DNA of 64,000 bases from Polytrichum commune. Taxonomy: Eukaryota > Streptophyta > Polytrichopsida > Polytrichales > Polytrichaceae. Each line of letters starts with the position of its first letter. Position 1 is the stretch's first letter. Location of the stretch: assembly GCA_950295325.1 (NCBI GenBank), contig OX485809.1, positions 16,942,144-17,006,143 of the forward strand. Reading direction: 5' to 3'. The translations under genes were made by a program, and so were the position numbers. Shown piece by piece: positions 36,594 through 48,629 of the stretch. Under the pieces are notes generated by a model. The model was not told the DNA's origin. It made no database searches and saw only the letters and a list, made by a program, of their open reading frames with translations.

Positions 36594-38050
36594 TTACATC
36601 AAATCCGAATCACTATGATCACCTGATGATGAAGACATTCTAGAATCACTAATATTTGAATCAGAGGAGGCATGACCATCAGATTCTAAAGCTTCTATAT
36701 CCAAAACTCTAAAACTCTTCCTGGACGATATTTAGATGTAAAAGTCTGATAAAAACCTCCAGCTAGTTGATTAGCAATATCATTTGCATATGTAAGAAGT
36801 TGCCAAGACTTTGGAGGGCTGGGATTGAATTTAGGGTCACAAAAAAAAGGCCGGTGAATAGGATAGCTCAATTTATCGCATCTGCAAATGCCAATGGTAC
36901 CATGTTCATAACTCAACTTTAGAAGAAATGACAGCAAAAAACATAACACTAGTAAGAGAATTTTTATGGACCATACTCACTTAGTAAAGCGAGATCTTTT
37001 CACAATCCTCTCAACGGGGATATCTTCACCCTCATGATCCTCTAAACTAGTGACACGGTCTTCAATAGTGACTGCAGAGGCTGCTCTAGAGATAAATCAA
37101 TGGAGCAAGTAAGGCCTCAAAAATATCAACATCAGCCTCTAATGCCGCAATGTGACGGTGCACATTGCGGCATGCATGAATGGAAGATCCTACAAATAAA
37201 GAAGTTGGAAAAACTTAGTGCAAAAACCACAATAAATTTTCAGAGCAAAAAAATATTAACCATTAACCAACTGAAATGGAAGATTACAAAGACATACCGG
37301 TCAATGCCGTGCAATCTAGAATAATATCCCATGGGGAGCTACATGCTTCAATTAGCATTTGCATTAGAAACACGGACTTTTCACGAGGCCCTCGCCATGG
37401 TGTGGATCCATTAGTTAGCTAGTCCTCACGAGAGACCAAGTTCTGGAGAATATCATCCCGTGCAACATCCACCCCATAAGGATCCAATTCAGGGACATGG
37501 CGAAATGAAAACTTCGATGCAGGTGACCCCGGCACGCTCCTGACCGCCAATGAAATAACGAACCTCATGGTCTACAATGTACCCGACATAAAAATCAATA
37601 TTACTTTACAAAGTAAACAACACAACTAACTTAAGGATGAAATTGAAACTGAATGCGGTGATGAGAAAGAAGGTTGAAGCTTTATCTTACAGTTGATGCT
37701 GGATTTATTGGGGATGTAAGATGAAGGCGGTTCATTTCCCACCACTCTTTCCGAATTGCAAAACCATACGATTTGCAATATCCAAGAATATTGGACTTCG
37801 TACTCATGCGAAAAGGGTGAAACAAAATAATTGCCCCATCGTCGTGCAAATGTTCGTCGGCAAAGTCAATTAGTGGTTGTAACGACTCTTTCGATTCTTG
37901 ATTCCAAGCGGGAATGGATGATGGTGGGTTTGATATGCCAGGAACAGGAAGACTTTCCGGTATATCTGCAAGAATCAAGTCCAAACAGGGATGGTCCTCC
38001 GGAGAACCCTTGTAGTGCCGGGTTTTGTCTTTTGAGTGATGCACAATCAA
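36594..38050 (-). pseudogene. amino-methyltransferase-like gene (DNA N4/N6 type), decayed
   Basis: Minus-strand exons. The exon at 38050-37682 contains LDLILADIPES, a degenerate motif IV (normally DPPY), then 'HDDGAIILFHPFRMSTKSNI'. The exon at about 37583-37298 contains TPWRGPREKSVFLMQMLIEA and DIILDCTALTG, a motif I-like SAM-binding strand/loop. A 108-bp intron (37190-37297, GTATGT..GTAG) follows, then an exon from 37189 reading SSIHACRNVHRHIAALEADV. A last coding stretch (36902-36594) ends in an acidic Ser/Asp tail (SSSSGDHSDSDLM). Motif IV before motif I is the beta-class order. An in-frame stop near 37418, a frame change near 37.55 kb and another near 36.72 kb show decay. Substrate cannot be told; the family transfers methyl groups to exocyclic amines. 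Confidence 0.6.
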
Positions 38051-38309
38051 AGGAGATTGTCACAATTTATACATGACAAATGACTTCAATAAAACTAGGT
38101 TAAGGGTGAATAGAACAAGCATTCAACTAGTTCCATTCAACGAGGAGTTTAAATCATTTTGAAGTTTACCTACCTCTACAACAACCACAAGACATGAATC
38201 TCCCTGATGATGTGTGACTTCATAAAAAATTTGTAAGCAGTGACTGTCGGACAATAACAAATTTGAGGACCCTTATCAACAGGATTAAAAGAATCCTAGC
38301 TTTATACAT
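38051..38309. other. 5' flank of the methyltransferase-like gene
   Basis: No additional exon could be supported. Confidence 0.4.
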
Positions 38310-39465
38310 TGCCTAGTACTAGGAATACACTCAAATGGAAAAAAAAACCCCAACCCCACCCACTAATCTACCACCAGTTCCCCCTCAAAATCAGACTTAC
38401 AAAACATTTAACCCATATACATGAGCATCCTCACCCCATCCCATATGGTCTCTCGGTACCGAGACACCGTCAAATGAGAAAAAAAAAACCCCAACCCACC
38501 CACTAATGTACCACCAATTCCCCTTTAAAATGATACTTAGCAAAAATCAAGTCATATACATGAGCATCCTCACCCCCTCTCCTATGGTGTCTCGGTATCG
38601 AGACACCCTCAAATGAGAAAAAAAAACCCCAACCCACCCACTAATGCACCACCAATTCCTCTTCCAAATGAGACTTAGCAAAAATCAAGCCATTATACAT
38701 GAGCATCCTCACCCCCTCTCCTATGGTGTCTCGGTACCGAGACACCCTCAAATGAGGAAAAAAAAACCCCAACCCACCCACTAATCTACCACCAATTCCC
38801 CCTCAAAATGAGACTTAGCAAAAATCAACCCATATACATGAGCATCCTCACCCCCTCTCAAATGGTGTCTCGGTACCGAGACACCCTCAAATGAGAAAAA
38901 AAAACCCCAACCCACCCACTAATGTACCATCAATTCCCCCTCAAAATGAGACTTAGCAAAAACCATCCAATATACATGAGCATCCTCACCCCCTCTCAAA
39001 TGGTGTCTCGGTACCGAGACACCCTCAAATGAGAAAAAAAAAACCCCAACCCACCCACTAATGTACCATCAATTCCCTTTCAAAATGAGACATAGCAAAA
39101 ATCAACCCATCTACATGAGCATCCTCACCCCCTCTCCTATGGTGACTCGGTACCGAGACACCCTCAAATGACAAAAAAAAAACCCAAACCCACCCACTAA
39201 TGTACCATCAATTCCCTTTCAAAATGAGACTTAGCAAAAATCAACCCATCTACATGAGCATCCTCACCCCCTCTCCTATGGTGTCTCGGTACCGAGACAC
39301 CCTCAAATGAGAAAAAAAAAACCCCAACCCACCCACTCATGTACCATCAATTCCCCCTCAAAATGAGACTTAGCAAAAATCAACCCATATACATGAGCAT
39401 CCTCACCCCCTCTCAAATGGTGTCTCGGTACCGAGACACCCTCAAATGAGAAAAAAAAAAAACCC
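38310..39465 (-). repeat. satellite array, C-rich orientation (~139-bp monomers)
   Basis: About eight to nine monomers. The central palindromes lie at 38455, 38594, 38733, 38872 and 39010, so the period is 138-139 bp. Each monomer has an A/C-rich strip (aaaaaaaccccaacccaccc), 'tgagacttagcaaaaatcaa', 'tacatgagcatcctcacccc' and GTGTCTCGGTACCGAGACAC. The open frame at 38309-38506 is an artefact of the repeat. Confidence 0.95.
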
Positions 39466-39810
39466 CTAATATCTTCAGACCTTCATAACTTCCACTCAAA
39501 ATGTCCAAATCTAACAAAATACCACTCTATTGTTATGTAAATGCAACGTAGATGGCAATGCCCACCTCACTTGCCCCATTCAAGCAAGTATTAAAAACGT
39601 TATGCCCCTTCAAACCTTAGAAGTCTTGGGAGCCACTCCCGGGCCACTGCTAAGGTTTGAAGAGGCATAAGTTTCTGAGTACTTGCCTGAATGTGACAAT
39701 TATGGTGTGCATTGCCATCTCCGTTGAATTAAGATAACAATAGAGTGGTGTTTTGTTAGATTTGGACATTTAAAGTGGAAGTTATGAAGGTCTGAAGATA
39801 TTAGGGGTTT
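39466..39810. repeat. inversion core A of the satellite, ~340-bp palindrome
   Basis: The left half (39468-39640) and the right half (39650-39810) are reverse complements with some divergence. Examples are 'taatatcttcagaccttcat' against 'atgaaggtctgaagatatta' and 'aatgcaacgtagatggcaat' against its partner near 39710. The half-sequence matches 47588-47765 of dispersed repeat copy B, so the core derives from that repeat. Monomers switch orientation across it. Confidence 0.9.
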
Positions 39811-42800
39811 TTTTTTTTTCTCATTTGAGGTTGTCTCGGTACCGAGACACCATTTGAGAGGGGTTGAGGATGCTCATGTATATGGGTTGATTTTTGCTAA
39901 GTCTCATTTTGAGGGGGAATTGATGGTACATTAGTGCGTGGGTTTGGGTTTTTTTTTCTCATTTGAGGGTGTCTCGGTAGCGAGACACCATAGGAGAGGG
40001 GGTGAGGATGCTCATGTATATGGGTTGATTTTTGCTAAGTCTCATTATGAATGGGCATTGATGGTACATTAGTGGGTGGGTTTGGGTTTTTTTTTCTCAT
40101 TTGAGGGTGTCTCGGTAGCGAGACACTATAGGAGAGGGGTTGAGGATGCTCATGTATATGGGTTGATTTTTGCTAAGTCTCATTTTGAGGGGGAATTGAT
40201 GGTACATTAGTGGGTGGGTTGGGGTTTTTTTTTCTCATTTGAGGGTGTCTCGGTACCGAGACACCATTTGAGAGGGGGTGAGGATGCTCATGTATATGGG
40301 TTGATTTTTGCTAAGTCTCATTTTGAAGGGGAATTGATGGTACATTAGTGGGTGGGTTTGGGTTTTTTTTTCTCATTTGAGGGTGTCTCGGTAGCGAGAC
40401 ACCATAGGAGAGGGGGTGAGGATGCTCATGTAGATGGGTTGATTTTTGCTAAGTCTCATTTTGAAGGGGAATTGATGGTACATTAGTGGGTGGGTTGGGG
40501 TTTTCTTTTTCTCAGTTGAGGGTGTCTCGGTACCGAGACACCATAGGAGAGGGGGTGAGGATGCTCATGTAGATGGGTTGATTTTTGCTAAGTCTCATTT
40601 TGAAGGGGAATTGATGGTACATTACTGGGTGGGTTGGGGTTTTTTTTTTCTCATTTGAGGGTGGCTCGGTACCGAGACACCATAGGAGAACGGGTGAGGA
40701 TGCTCATGTAGATGGGTTGATTTTTGCTAAGTCTCATTTTGAAAGGGAATTGATGGTACATTAGTGGGTGGGTTTGGGTTTTTTTTTTCTCATTTGAGGG
40801 TGTCTCGGTACCGAGGCACCATTTGAGAGGGGGTGAGGATGCTCATGTATATGGGTTGATTTTTGCTAAGTCTCATTTTGAGGGGGAATTGATGGTACAT
40901 TAGTGTGTGGGTTTGGGTTTTTTTTTCTCATTTGAGGGTGTCTCGGTAGCGAGACACCATACGAGAGGGGGTGAGGATGCTCATGTATATGGGTTGATTT
41001 TTGCTAAGTCTCGTTTTGAAAGGGAATTGATGGTACATTAGTGGGTGGGTTGGGGTTTTTTTTTTTCTCATTTGAGGGTGTCTCGGTACCGAGACACCAT
41101 AGGAGAGGGGGTGAGGATGCTCATGTAGATGGGTTGATTTTTGCTAAGTCTCATTTTGAAGGGGAATTGATGTTACATTAGTGGGTGGGTTGGGGTTTTT
41201 TTTTTCTCATTTGAGGGTGTCTCGGTACCGAGACATCATAGGAGAAGGGGTGAGGATGCTCATGTAGATGGGTTGATTTTTGCTAAGTCTCATTTTGAAA
41301 GGGATTTGATGGTACATTAGTGGGTGGGTTGGGTTTTTGTTTTCCTCATTTCAGGGTGTCTCGGTACCTAGACACCATAGGAGAGGGGGTGAGGATGCTC
41401 ATGTAGATGGGTTGATTTTTGCTAAGTCTCATTGTGAAGGGGAATTGATGGTACATTAGTGGGTGGGTTTGGGTTTTTTTTTTCTCATTTGAGGGTGTCT
41501 CGGTACCGAGACACCATAGGAGAGGGGGTGAGGATGCTCATGTAGATGGGTTGATTTTTGCTAAGTCTCATTTTGAGGGGGAATTGATGGTACATTAGTG
41601 GGTGGGTTGGGGTTTTTTTTTTCTCATTTGAGGGTGTCTCGGTACCGAGACACCATTTGAGAGGGGTTGAGGATGCTCATGTATATTGGTTGATTTTTGC
41701 TAAGTTTCATTTTGAGGGGGAATTGATGGTACATTAGTGGGTGGGTTTGGGTTTTTTTTTTCTCATTTGAGGGTGTCTCCGTACCGAGACACCATAGAAG
41801 AGGGGGTGAGGATGCTCATGTAGATGGGTTGATTTTTGCTAAGTCTCATTTTGAGGGGGAATTGATGGTACATTAGTGGGTGGGTTGGGGTTTTTTTTTT
41901 CTCATTTGAGGGTGTCTCGGTACCGAGACACCATTTGAGAGGGGTTGAGGATGCTCATGTATATTGGTTGATTTTTGCTAAGTCTCATTTTGAGGGGGAA
42001 TTGATGGTACATTAGTGGGTGGGATTGGGTTTTTTTTTCTCATTTGAGGGTGTCTCCGTACCGAGACACCATAGGAGAGGGGGTGAGGATGCTCATGTAG
42101 ATGGGTTGATTTTTGCTAAGTCTCATTTTGAAGGGGAATTGATGGTACATTAGGGGGTGGGTTGGGGTTGTTTTTTTCTCATTTGAGGGTGTCTCGGTAC
42201 CGAGACACCATAGGAGAGGGGGTGAGGATGCTCATGTAGATGGGTTGATTTTTGCTCAGTCTCATTTTGAAAGGGATTTGATGGTACATTAGTGGGTGGG
42301 TTTGGGTTTTTTTTTTTCCATTTGAGGGGGTATCGGCACCGATACACCATTTGAGAGGGGGTGAGGATGCTCATGTAGATGGGTTGATTTTTGCTAAGTC
42401 TCATTTTGAAGGGGAATTGATGGTACATTAGTGGGTGGGTTTGGGTTTTTTTTTTCATTTGAGGGGGTATCGGCACCGATACACCATTTGAGAGGGGGTG
42501 AGGATGCTCATGTATATGGGTTGATTTGTGCTAAGTCTCATTTTGAAGGGGAATTCATGGTACATTAGTGGGTGGGTTTGGGTTTTTTTTTCTCATTTGA
42601 GGGTGTCTCGGTAGCGAGACACCATAGGAGAGGGGGTGAGGATGCTCATGTAGATGGGTTGATTTTTGCTAAGTCTCATTTTTAAGCGGATTTGATGGTA
42701 CATTAGTGGGTGGGTTTGGGTTTTTTTTTTTTCATTTGAGGGGGTATCGGCACCGATACACCATTTGAGAGCGGGTGAGGATGCTCATGTATATGGGTTG

Positions 42801-45800
42801 ATTTGTGCTAAGTCTCATTTTGAGGGGGAATTGATGGTACATTAGTGGGTGGGTTTGGGTTTTTTTTTCTCATTGGGGGTGTCTCGGTAGCGAGACACCA
42901 TAGGAGAGGGGGTGAGGATGCTCATGTAGATGGGTTGATTTTTGCTAAGTCTCATTTTGAAAGGGAATTGATGGTACATTAGTGGGTGGGTTGGGGTTTT
43001 TTTTTCTCATTTGAGGGTGTCTCGGTACCGAGACACCATTTGAGAGGGGGTGAGGATGCTCATGTATATGGGTTGATTTTTGCTAAGTCTCATTGTGAAG
43101 GGGAATTGATGGTACATTAGTGGGTGGGTTTGGGTTTTTTTTTTCTCATTTGAGGGTGTCTCGGTAGCGAGACACCATAGGAGAGGGGGTGAGGATGCTC
43201 ATGTAGATGGGTTGATTTTTGCTAAGTCTCATTTTGAGGGGGAATTGATGGTACATTAGTGGGTGGGTTGGGGTTTTTTTTTTCTCATTTGAGGGTGTCT
43301 CGGTACCGAGACACCATTTGAGAGGGGTTGAGGATGCTCATGTATATTGGTTGATTTTTGCTAAGTTTCATTTTGAGGGGGAATTGATGGTACATTAGTG
43401 GGTGGGTTTGGGTTTTTTTTTCTCATTTGAGGGTGTCTCCGTACCGAGACACCATAGGAGAGGGGGTGAGGATGCTCATGTAGATGGGTTGATTTTTGGT
43501 AAGTCTCATTGTGAAGGGGATTTGATGGTACATTAGTGGGTGGGTTTGGGGTTTTTTTTTCTCATTTGAGGGGTTATCGGCACCGATACACCATTTGAGA
43601 GGGGGTGAGGATGCTCATGTAGATGGGTTGATTTTTGCTAAGTCTCATTTTGAAAGGGAATTGATGGTACATTAGTGGGTGGGTTGGGGTTTTTTTTTCT
43701 CATTTGAGGGTGTCTCGGTACCGAGACACCATTTGAGAGGGGGTGAGGATGCTCATGTATATGGGTTGATTTTTGCTAAGTCTCATTGTGAAGGGGAATT
43801 GATGGTACAGTAGTGGGTGGGTTTGGGTTTTTTTTTCTCATTTGAGGGTGTCTCGGTACCGAGACACCATAGGAGAGGGGGTGAGGATGCTCATGTAGAT
43901 GGGTTGATTTTTGCTAAGTCTCATTTTGAAGGGGAATTGATGGTATATTAGTGGGTGGGTTGGGGTTTTTTTTTCTCATTTGAGGGTGTCTCGGTAGCGA
44001 GACACCATAGGAGAGGGGGTGAGGATGCTCATGTAGATGGGTTGATTTTTGCTAAGTCTCATTTTGAAGGGGAATTGATGGTATATTAGTGGGTGGGTTG
44101 GGGTTTTTTTTTCTCATTTGAGGGTGTCTCGGTACCGAGACACCATAGGAGAGGGGGTGAGGATGCTCATGTAGATGGGTTGATTTTTGCTAAGTCTCAT
44201 TTTGAAAGGGATTTGATGGTACATTAGTTGGTGGGTTTGGGTTTTTTTTTTTTCCATTTGAGGGGGTATCGGCACCGATACACCATTTGAGAGGGGGTGA
44301 GGATGCTCATGTATATGGGTTGATTTGTGCTAAGTATCATTTTGAAGGGGAATTGATGGTACATTAGTGGGTGGGTTTGGGTTTTTTTTTCTCATTTGAG
44401 GGTGTCTCCGTACCGAGACACCATAGGAGAGGGGGTGAGGATGCTCATGTAGATGGGTTGATTTTTGCTAAGTCTCATTTTGAAAGGGAATTGATGGTAC
44501 ATTAGTGGGTGGGTTGGGGTTTTTTTTTTTCTCATTTGAGGGTGTCTCGGTACCGAGACACCATTTGAGAGGGGGTGAGGATGCTCATATATATGGGTTG
44601 ATTTTTGCTAAGTTTCATTTTGAGGGGGAATTGATGGTACATTAGTGGGTGGGTTTGGGTTTTTTTTTCTCATTTGAGGGTGTCTCCGTACCGAGACACC
44701 ATAGGAGAGGGGGTGAGGATGCTCATGTAGATGGGTTGATTTTTGCTAAGTCTCATTTTGAAGGGGAATTGATGGTACATTAGTGGGTGGGTTGGGGTTT
44801 TTTTTTCTCATTTGAGGGTGTCTCGGTACCGAGACACCATAGGAGAGGGGGTGAGGATGCTCATGTAGATGGGTTGATTTTTGCTAAGTCTCATTTTGAA
44901 GGGGAATTGATGGTATATTAGTGGGTGGGTTGGGGTTTTTTTTTCTCATTTGAGGGTGTCTCGGTACCGAGACACCATAGGAGAGGGGGTGAGGATGCTC
45001 ATGTAGATGGGTTGATTTTTGCTAAGTCTCATTTTGAAAGGGATTTGATGGTACATTAGTTGGTGGGTTTGGGTTTTTTTTTTTTCCATTTGAGGGGGTA
45101 TCGGCACCGATACACCATTTGAGAGGGGGTGAGGATGCTCATGTATATAGGTTGATTTGTGCTAAGTATCATTTTGAAGGGGAATTGATGGTACAGTAAT
45201 GGGTGGGTTTGGGTTTTTTTTTCTCATTTGAGGGTGTCTCCGTACCGAGACACCATAGGAGAGGGGGTGAGGATGCTCTTGTAGATGGGTTGATTTTTGC
45301 TAAGTCTCATTTTGAAAGGGAATTGATGGTACATTAGTGGGTGGGTTGGGGTTTTTTTTTTCTCATTTGAGGGTGTCTCGGTACTGAGACACCATTTGAG
45401 AGGGGGTGAGGATGCTCATATATATGGGTTGATTTTTGCTAAGTTTCATTTTGAGGGGGAATTGATGGTACATTAGTGGGTGGGTTTGGGTTTTTTTTTC
45501 TCATTTGAGGGTGTCTCCGTACCGAGACACCATAGGAGAGGGGGTGAGGATGCTCATGTAGATGGGTTGATTTTTGCTAAGTCTCATTTTGAAGGGGAAT
45601 TGATGGTACATTAGTGGGTGGGTTGGGGTTTTTTTTTCTCATTTGAGGGTGTCTCGGTACCGAGACACCATAGGAGAGGGGGTGAGGATGCTCATGTAGA
45701 TGGGTTGATTTTTGCTAAGTCTCATTTTGAAAGGGATTTGATGGTACATTAGTGGGTGGGTTTGGGTTTTTTTTTTTTCATTTGAGGGGGTATCGGCACC

Positions 45801-45985
45801 GATACACCATTTGAGAGGGGGTGAGGATGCTCATGTATATGGGTTGATTTGTGCTAAGTATCATTTTGAAGGGGAATTGATGGTACATTAGTGGGTGGGT
45901 TTGGGTTTTTTTTTTTTTCATTTGAGGGGGTATCGGCACCGTTACACCATTTGAGAGGGGGTGAGGATGCTCATGTATATGTGTT
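39811..45985 (+). repeat. satellite array, G-rich orientation (~44 monomers)
   Basis: Continuous ~139-bp monomers in reverse orientation to 38310-39465. Palindrome types are mixed: CTCGGTACCGAG, CTCGGTAGCGAG, CTCCGTACCGAG and TATCGGCACCGATA. Linked flanking variants (ccatttgagag or ccataggagag; tatatggg or tagatggg) mark monomer types. A six-monomer block repeats at 832 bp: 'acattagttggtgggtttgg' at 44221 and 45053. The minus-strand frame at 42150-42476 is an artefact. Confidence 0.95.
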
Positions 45986-45989
45986 GATT

Positions 45990-46732
45990 TGCCAATACAC
46001 CCTCAAATTAGAAAAAAAAAAAAAAAAAAAAACCCAACCCACCCACTAATCTACCACCAATTCCCACTCAAAATGAGACTTAGCAAAAATCAACCCATAT
46101 ACATGAGCATCCTCACCCCCTCAAATGAAAAAAAACAAACCCCCTAATATCTTTGGACCTTCATAACTTCCACTTGCGTTGTCCAAATCTAACAAACAAC
46201 CGCTCTATTGTTATTTACATTCAACGTAGATGGCAATGAACACCTTAGTTGTTCCATTCAAGCAAGTACTCAGAAAGTTATGCCTCTTCAAACCTTAGCA
46301 GTGGCCGGGGAGTGGCTCCCAAGACTGCTAAGGTTTGAAGGGGCATAACTTTCTCAGTACTTGCTTGAATGGGGCAAGTGAGGTGTGCATTGACATCTAA
46401 GTCTCATTTTGAGGGGGGATTGGTGGTAGGTTAGTGGGTGGGTTGGGGTTTTTTTTTTTCTCATTTGAGGGTGTATCGGCACCGATACATCATAGGAGAG
46501 GGGGTGAGGATGCTCATGTATATGGGTTGATTTTTGCTAAGTCTCATTTTGAGGGGGAACAGGTGGTAGATTAGTGGGTGGGTTGGGTTTATTTTTTCTC
46601 ATTTGAGGGTGTTTCGGCACCGAAACACTATAGGAGAGGGGGTGAGGATGCTCATGTATATGGGTTGATTTTTGCTAAGTCTGATTTTGAGGGGGAATAG
46701 GTGGTAGATTAGTGGGTGGGTTGGGTTTTTTT
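45990..46732. repeat. satellite tail with inversion core B
   Basis: One C-rich monomer (about 45990-46125) is followed by a second, diverged copy of the inversion core (46126-46395; centre near 46310). Then come G-rich monomers with TATCGGCACCGATA at ~46469 and TTTCGGCACCGAAA at ~46612. A fragment of the core ('gtggaagttatgaaggtcc') closes the array at 46738. Confidence 0.9.
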
Positions 46733-46779
46733 GCAAGTGGAAGTTATGAAGGTCCAAAGATATTAGGGGCTAAGTTGTG

Positions 46780-46870
46780 TCATGTAATGACGCTCTCGGC
46801 CCCGAGAAGGGGTAGGGGGTTGGGTTCAATCTTTGTTTCGGGGACCCTCTCGGCTCCGAGAGGGTAAGGT
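46780..46870. repeat. two further CTCGG..CCGAG palindromes
   Basis: CTCTCGGCCCCGAGA near 46792 and CCCTCTCGGCTCCGAGAGGG near 46847 (9-bp arms, 2-nt centre). They lie just outside the monomer array and share only the palindrome theme. Confidence 0.8.
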
Positions 46871-47134
46871 ATGTGTTGAACGGGACCTAATTAGTATTGA
46901 CGTCCTCCACCCTGTTGGTTCCAAGACCTCCCCCCACATTCCAAATTTCACACTCAATTTCAACCAAATATTTTCAGCCTCTAATCAAAATCACTAAATA
47001 CCTTACCTTCTCTCAAGCACAACCTAAACATCCTCCACTTGGAGCCATTCCCGGGTCAATGATGTCTAGGGCTTGGTCCTGCGCGAGCGCCCCACTGAAA
47101 TTGGCATATCTCCTACCTCACACCTCCACTGTCG
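46871..47134. other. inner element, nothing recognised
   Basis: Non-coding, and leads into dispersed repeat copy B. Confidence 0.4.
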
Positions 47135-48070
47135 CGACCCTTGCTAGCTTTTCTTCACTTAGCTCAATCACTTTCCAACCCTAGCAAGTGTCCCGAGCGC
47201 TAACCTGCACATCCCACGCACATGCATGGTTAGCTTTCAAAACTGCGGACCTTCAATCTCATATTTGGTCACCAAACCCTCCTAGACATGCATTCGGGAC
47301 TCTTCCCCTTAGTAGGTAACCCATGGCTAAGGTGGACTTCCATCCATGGAAGTCCACTCCTTAGTTGGTCATAGTGTTGGTAGGACAACACTACAACCAC
47401 CCGGAGCACATTGCCAAGTATGCTCCGGGGGGGTCGGTCGGCAAAGCCGCCTCACCCATATAAGCCTCTAGGACTTTTGGCGGGGCCCCTCCCCCACCGT
47501 CAACATCCCTTTTGTCTCTCTACCAAGAGTTGGGGCCAAGTAGACATTTTCCCTTAGCCGCTGGGTCTAGAAGCCTCCGTGCAGCTTCAGACCTTCATAA
47601 CTTCCACGTACAGTCTTTGAATCTAACAACCAACCACTCTATCGTCATTTACGTTTCACGTTGATGCCGATGGACACCTCACTTGCCCCATTCGGACAAG
47701 TACCAAGGAAGTTATGCCTGTTTAAACCTTTGCAGTCCCGGGAGCCACTCCCAGGCCACTGCTGTTCCAGGGCGCTGTCCCGGGACATCATCCCACTCAA
47801 AGTGCTATATCTCCTAGCTCACACCTCAGATTGAGGTGTTCTTGAGCGTTCTAGAATTGGGACGCCATAAGCTACTCATAGCTTATGGCTTTACCCTAAT
47901 GACTCCTAGTCTTCGTGGGTGGGAGGTGTTCTAAACGCCCGGGGCCCTCACCCACATTAGGATCACTTGGTCCCTCTCACCAATGGCGTCACAAGTCCCG
48001 GGTGTCACTCCGGGGTCCCCTCTGTGCCCATAGTGTTGCGGGCACTCCTTATGGAGAGGTGCGCAACATC
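47135..48070 (+). repeat. hairpin-rich dispersed repeat, copy B
   Basis: Collinear with copy A at 4601-5582. It has its own perfect hairpins: CCATAAGCTA/TAGCTTATGG around CTCA (47865-47888) and CACCTCA/TGAGGTG around GAT (near 47823), where copy A is imperfect. Part of it (47588-47765) is the source-like sequence of both satellite inversion cores. Confidence 0.75.
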
Positions 48071-48629
48071 CACCCCCTACCGCCTCTTGGAACCGAGAAC
48101 CCCATAATGTGACATAACAAAACATTCATCAAAGCAACTCCCCCTAACCTGAAATCCTTTCAACCTACCATTCAATCTATAGTGTGACTTATTTTCATCC
48201 ATATTCAGAGAACTCAATTTCACATGCCATTTTTGCAAAAATCTAAACGTGTATATGCCCTTATTGCATATTATCTGTGACCCAAACAAACTGTGCAAAT
48301 TGAGTATTCTTTTGTCTCCTCGTCTGATCCGCTCTTATTGGGATTGTTGCGATGCTCACTCTCTGTCATTGATGGTTCGCGTGATCCTCTGTGCTCCTGT
48401 TCTTCCTCTATTGGTTGTAGTTCCATGTTCCTATCTGATGACCTGTGTCAACCTCTCCACACGCATTGGATGCAATCCTTGGAGAAACATACCAAAAACA
48501 GGAAACTCGAAACTCGAGTTGGTAAGTCTATACTTGCCTCTATATTTCATGTATAGTTCATTTTTTATAGTTCAACTACATTGATTCCGCCATTATCCGG
48601 ATGAGTTTCCCACCCGGCATTCAAGGAAA
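48071..48629. other. inner element, weak coding signal
   Basis: Short plus-strand frames (48249-48584, 48293-48556) precede the SWIM-like fragment and could be upstream exons. No domain is visible. Confidence 0.3.

Noticed and set aside
42150-42476. Open frame in the satellite (also 38309-38506)
   Set aside because: The frame is created by the repeat monomer and contains only repeated low-complexity peptide.
38309-45985. Regular palindromic repeats, considered as a CRISPR array
   Set aside because: Monomers are ~139 bp and vary throughout, with no repeat-plus-unique-spacer structure and no cas genes. The setting is eukaryotic.
4601-48070. Copies A and B of the dispersed repeat as the two LTRs of one 43-kb retrotransposon
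   Set aside because: Copy B lies inside the inner TIR element and copy A lies outside the outer MULE, so they cannot be ends of one insertion. No gag-pol of matching orientation lies between them.
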